A DNA stretch of 64,000 nucleotides from Nepenthes gracilis (lineage: Eukaryota > Streptophyta > Magnoliopsida > Caryophyllales > Nepenthaceae): contig BSYO01000011.1 of NCBI GenBank assembly GCA_033239525.1, forward strand, positions 3,439,973 through 3,503,972. Reading direction: 5' to 3'. Of this stretch, positions 60,856 through 64,000 are shown piece after piece (the stretch's first letter is position 1; every line of letters starts with the position of its first letter). The position numbers were made by a program, and so were the translations under genes. The notes beneath the pieces are model-generated. The model did not search any database, was not told where the DNA came from, and saw only the letters and a list, made by a program, of their open reading frames with translations.

Positions 60856-63592
60856 TCAGCCACTGGCGGCGGCGGCTGCATCATCATCAGCTTGGTGGCC
60901 AGGCGCGTATTTCTCCATCAGCTTTGTCAGGGCAGCATCGAACTTCTTCTCCAATTCCAGTTCTTCCTCCCAGTGTCTTTTCTTCATATCAACCTTCTCC
61001 CCTTCGTGTGTTTCTATCAGCTTCTCTCTCTCTGCAGCAAACTCCTCCATCTCTCTGTCTTGGACCTTGATGAATTTCATCACTTCCTCAGCCCTAAACC
61101 AACCGGCAAAAAAACAAAGAGGAGGAATGGAGTAATGTGCCACACAATCTTATTCAGAGCATAAATAATAGAACCATTAAAAAAACCATCGACCAATCAA
61201 TCAGCACTAAAATCATTAAAATTAAGCCAAAATTTTGAAAATGGTATTGGGTGGGAATAAATTTTTTTCTAGGTTTTGAGATAGAGAAAAAATAACTATT
61301 CGCAATGATGTGAAACTTATGTTGGCAAGTGATTGATAAATTATTATTTAGAGTTGCAATTCATGTATTACTACATTATATGAGTATTTTATTATGAATT
61401 TTAACATTATATTTTATAATTTTAGTAGAAATGTTACAATGCTTGAAAACAAGTCAACCGATTAGTCCAGGTAACCATTTAACCAAATGGTTATTATATT
61501 TTGGACAAAATTCTTATTATAAGAATTGATCAAACCTATGTTCATGTCGGACATAGGCCAGATTTAAATGAAATTTTACGATCGGGAAATGGAGCCGATC
61601 TAAACAAGGCCCAATCACTCGAGCCAAAAGCCGGATTATGTACAAATTAGACATAGGCCAGATTTAAACGAAATTTTACGATCCGGAAATCAGGCCGAGC
61701 TAAACAAGGTCCGATCACTTGAGCCTAAAGCTTTAACCATATCTGTCTATGAGCCAAATCGAGTCAGCAGATAGATATTTTGTTTGCTTTTAGTATGTTT
61801 GTTTAAAAAATTATATTTGCATAAAAAATATCTAAAAATATATAATATTTTAAAAATTAAAATATTTAGGATAAAATATTAAATAATTATATATTTTAAT
61901 ATTAATTATATAAAAATATAATCTATTAAAATAACTTTCTACAACTTAATTTATTTAAAATAAAAAATATATATTTAAAAAAATTATAATCTGGGCCGAA
62001 CTGGATACTTTCACCGATAACCGTGCTCGATCCAAAAAATTAATCTGATTTAATTTTATAACTATGCCCATCCATAATGCTTTTATATCCTGACCGAACA
62101 CTATAGAATTTCGAGTCAGTCAGACGTAGCTTGTCGGGCGGTCCAACTATGATCAGATTAGGCAACAAAAATAAAAATCGTTACCTTCTTCTGTAGTCCT
62201 CAACACTGGAAGCATTTGTGTTAGACTGCTCCACCTTCATTCTTTCCTCCTGCTGGAGTTTCTCAAAATCATCTTCCTTCGCATCAGTTTCCTCTTGAAT
62301 TTTCTTGATCTGCTCCTTGAAGAACTGTTCCTGGAAGACCATCTACAAGAGAGAAAACAGGAGCAGTTAAAACAAACGAGATGATAAATTTTACAATAGA
62401 AATTAAATGAGCAATTTGCTATAAATTGCAACGCTACCTCTTCCTTGTTCTGTTCGTGCTGCATCTTGGTTCGTTCCCTCACAATACGGTTCTGCTTTGA
62501 TGTTATACGAAGTTTCTCGCTCACAATGTTAAGTGACTCCTCGAGTGTTTCTGAACGACGCTGCACTTTCTCAACCTTGTTCTTAAACCAAGCAAGTTGC
62601 TGATTGTCCTCCCTCATTCGCTCCATTTGGCTTACCACCATCTCATGGTATGACCGCATATCAAACTTGAGCCTCGATTTTCCTGACCAATATTACAGAG
62701 AATGTGTAGCAATTTCAACCATAAACATACATGAAGTCTTTCAACTAAGCATTCCCAAGTCTAAATGTCGCCTGATAAAATCCAATAAAAACTGATATTA
62801 ACAGGTATGGAGTCTAGAATGTGGGAATTAAACATATATAAAAAAGTAAATGTCGCAGATATTATAATGCTAAGATGGATTAACACTAGTAGATGTGATA
62901 AGGTATGATGTATCCATAAACACTTAGAAGTCACGTCTATTGAGATAAGATGATGTAACGACGATGTTTAAGTTGATTCGGACACAATATCAGCCAAATG
63001 GAACATCTGGGAAGAAGTGTAAGTTTATTGCAGTTGGAAGAAAAAAAAAATGAAAGGACAAAGTTAGAAAACCTTGGGGTTTAGTAATAAAAAAATAATT
63101 TAAAATTACATTTATTCTCAAAGGATATTCCGTTAAATCAAATAAAATGACAAAAGCAATTTCATATAGCCAATCCACTTAATTAGACTTATGGGTCAAT
63201 TGTTTTTTTTTTGTATGCAGTTGACATCATTTATCACCATGGCCTCTACAATCTGCACATCAAGAAGGAAAAGGAAACAGAAATTGCAAGAGCGGACCTT
63301 GAGAGTGCTGATTAAACATGTCCATGTCTTCTTTTTCTGCCAAGAATCCATAAAGCTGACGCTTCCCACCTGGATAGAAAAGGACGCGCCTCTGATCCCA
63401 TGCATCCCTTCCAGTCCCTTGATCAAGAAAGTGTTTATGCAGCCTCTCAGCTTCATGGAAACCCACAGCTGAACTCTCAAATATGAGAACACTCATCCCA
63501 CGGTGGCCTTGTGGACCATAGGAGTGCCTAGCCTTTACAGCGTGATATGAACCAAAGTAATCAAGGAGCTCTTGGTTTCCCATGCCAATCCA
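60856..63592 (-). CDS. SGS3: SGS3 (suppressor of gene silencing 3), 3' half; continues beyond the right edge
   Basis: Four exons, right to left: 63592-63298, 62682-62438, 62342-62185 and 61093-60856, giving 311 residues and a TGA stop. The first visible exon begins in phase 0 with WIGMGNQELLDYF, so earlier exons lie beyond 64000. It encodes most of the XS RNA-binding domain (RHSYGPQGHRGMSVLIFES, RRVLFYPGGKRQLYGFLA). The following exons form a long charged coiled coil (MVVSQMERMREDNQQL, KLRITSKQNRIVRERTKM, FQEQFFKEQIKKIQEE, RHWEEELELEKKFDAAL) ending in an Asp/Ala-rich tail. SGS3 binds cleaved RNA and works with RDR6 in cytoplasmic siRNA bodies to make secondary siRNAs and trans-acting siRNAs. 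The donor after 63298 is GTCCGC, a poor but GT-type site. The first intron from the 3' end holds a 100-bp direct repeat, and the intron at the edge holds LTR-like sequence. No frame break seen. Confidence 0.93.
61550..61731. repeat. 100-bp tandem duplication in an SGS3 intron
   Basis: 'gacataggccagatttaaa' starts at 61550 and again at 61650. The two copies continue in parallel ('gaaattttacgatc-ggaaat', 'aaacaagg-cc-atcact-gag') to about 61731 with a handful of substitutions. Confidence 0.85.
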
Positions 63593-63747
63593 CTGAATAT
63601 CAATGCAATAAAAAATTAGCAAACCATGTATGCAATCTAACAGACTGCTGTAGTAAAATTAGATTAGAAATGAAATGATTATTGACCCTAATCACCTTTC
63701 AAGCAACAAATATTTTACTACACTGTGGAACTAGTGGATAAATATGT

Positions 63748-63945
63748 GAGAGCTGGTGTCTAGGATCCTACATTACCTGAAAAAGAAAAGTGATGTCTTA
63801 CGGTAAGACTTAGACATCTCTACAACAACAAGCTTTTTCATAGGAAAGTAAGAATTTAACTATTAGGTTCAGGCCCGTACCTACGGCTTAAACAAACAAT
63901 AAATTATCATGGGAACCCAGGTCACTAAATAATAGTATTAGAGCC
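63748..63945 (+). mobile_element. Possible short LTR with primer site in an SGS3 intron
   Basis: Sequence from TGTGAGAGCTGG to about 63930 has LTR-like text. It is followed by TAGTATTAGAGCC (63933-63945), two changes away from the tRNA-Met primer site TGGTATCAGAGC plus C. The short length would suit a miniature LTR element (TRIM). The partner LTR would lie beyond the window, so this is tentative. Confidence 0.35.
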
Positions 63946-64000
63946 GATCACAGCCGGAAGTATGCAGTCCCACATGCAGTGAGGGCATCGTTCTTTAAGT

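Noticed and set aside
60756..61164. Plus-strand frames of 104 and 116 codons
   Set aside because: Antisense to the last SGS3 exon, whose minus-strand frame matches the SGS3 carboxy end.

Overview
The window is nuclear DNA from a flowering plant. It is AT-rich and has intron-rich genes with GT..AG junctions, a plant-type tRNA-Gln(UUG), plant-only gene families (SGS3; the CBS-CBS-PB1 family) and Ty1/copia elements primed by initiator tRNA-Met. I could not name the species. Splice junctions were assigned by eye from reading frame, GT/AG consensus and remembered family proteins.

Layout. (1) 1-5.9 kb: a minus-strand RING-CH (RINGv) membrane E3 ligase gene, three coding exons, 371 aa, with a spliced 5' UTR. 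(2) 5.9-23 kb: no protein gene found. It is a repeat graveyard of decayed gypsy-like sequence, tandem arrays (33 bp, 40 bp, 'cacataaatag' type), a solo copia LTR with an exact target duplication, a patchwork of exactly duplicated blocks (13.9-17.2 kb), one tRNA-Gln gene, and a solo LTR of a second family (TSD TATTG). (3) 23.4-34.4 kb: a plus-strand centrin gene (four EF-hands, six certain exons). Its first exon is uncertain. The interval upstream, probably its first intron, holds a decayed minus-strand copia element with both LTRs and an intact 5-bp TSD, plus a second solo LTR with an intact TSD. (4) 38.2-53.9 kb: a plus-strand CBS-CBS-PB1 gene, 14 exons, 537 aa. Its introns contain a MITE-like element carrying a solo LTR next to an AAT microsatellite, and a gypsy-like LTR. 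(5) 54.9-60.2 kb: another repeat copy and an internally decayed copia element whose LTRs match the solo LTR at 8.2 kb. (6) 60.9 kb to the right edge: the 3' half of SGS3 on the minus strand (XS domain plus coiled coil); its 5' half lies beyond the window.

The four protein genes are not an operon or evident pathway. SGS3 acts in secondary siRNA production, centrin in calcium-dependent cytoskeletal/DNA-repair complexes, the RING-CH protein in membrane ubiquitination, and the CBS-PB1 protein has no settled role. The most interesting non-genic signal is that LTRs of several families here carry dense clusters of WRKY W-box hexamers (TTGACC/TTGACT, often as GGTCAAC..GTTGACC pairs) in the first ~350 bp of the LTR.
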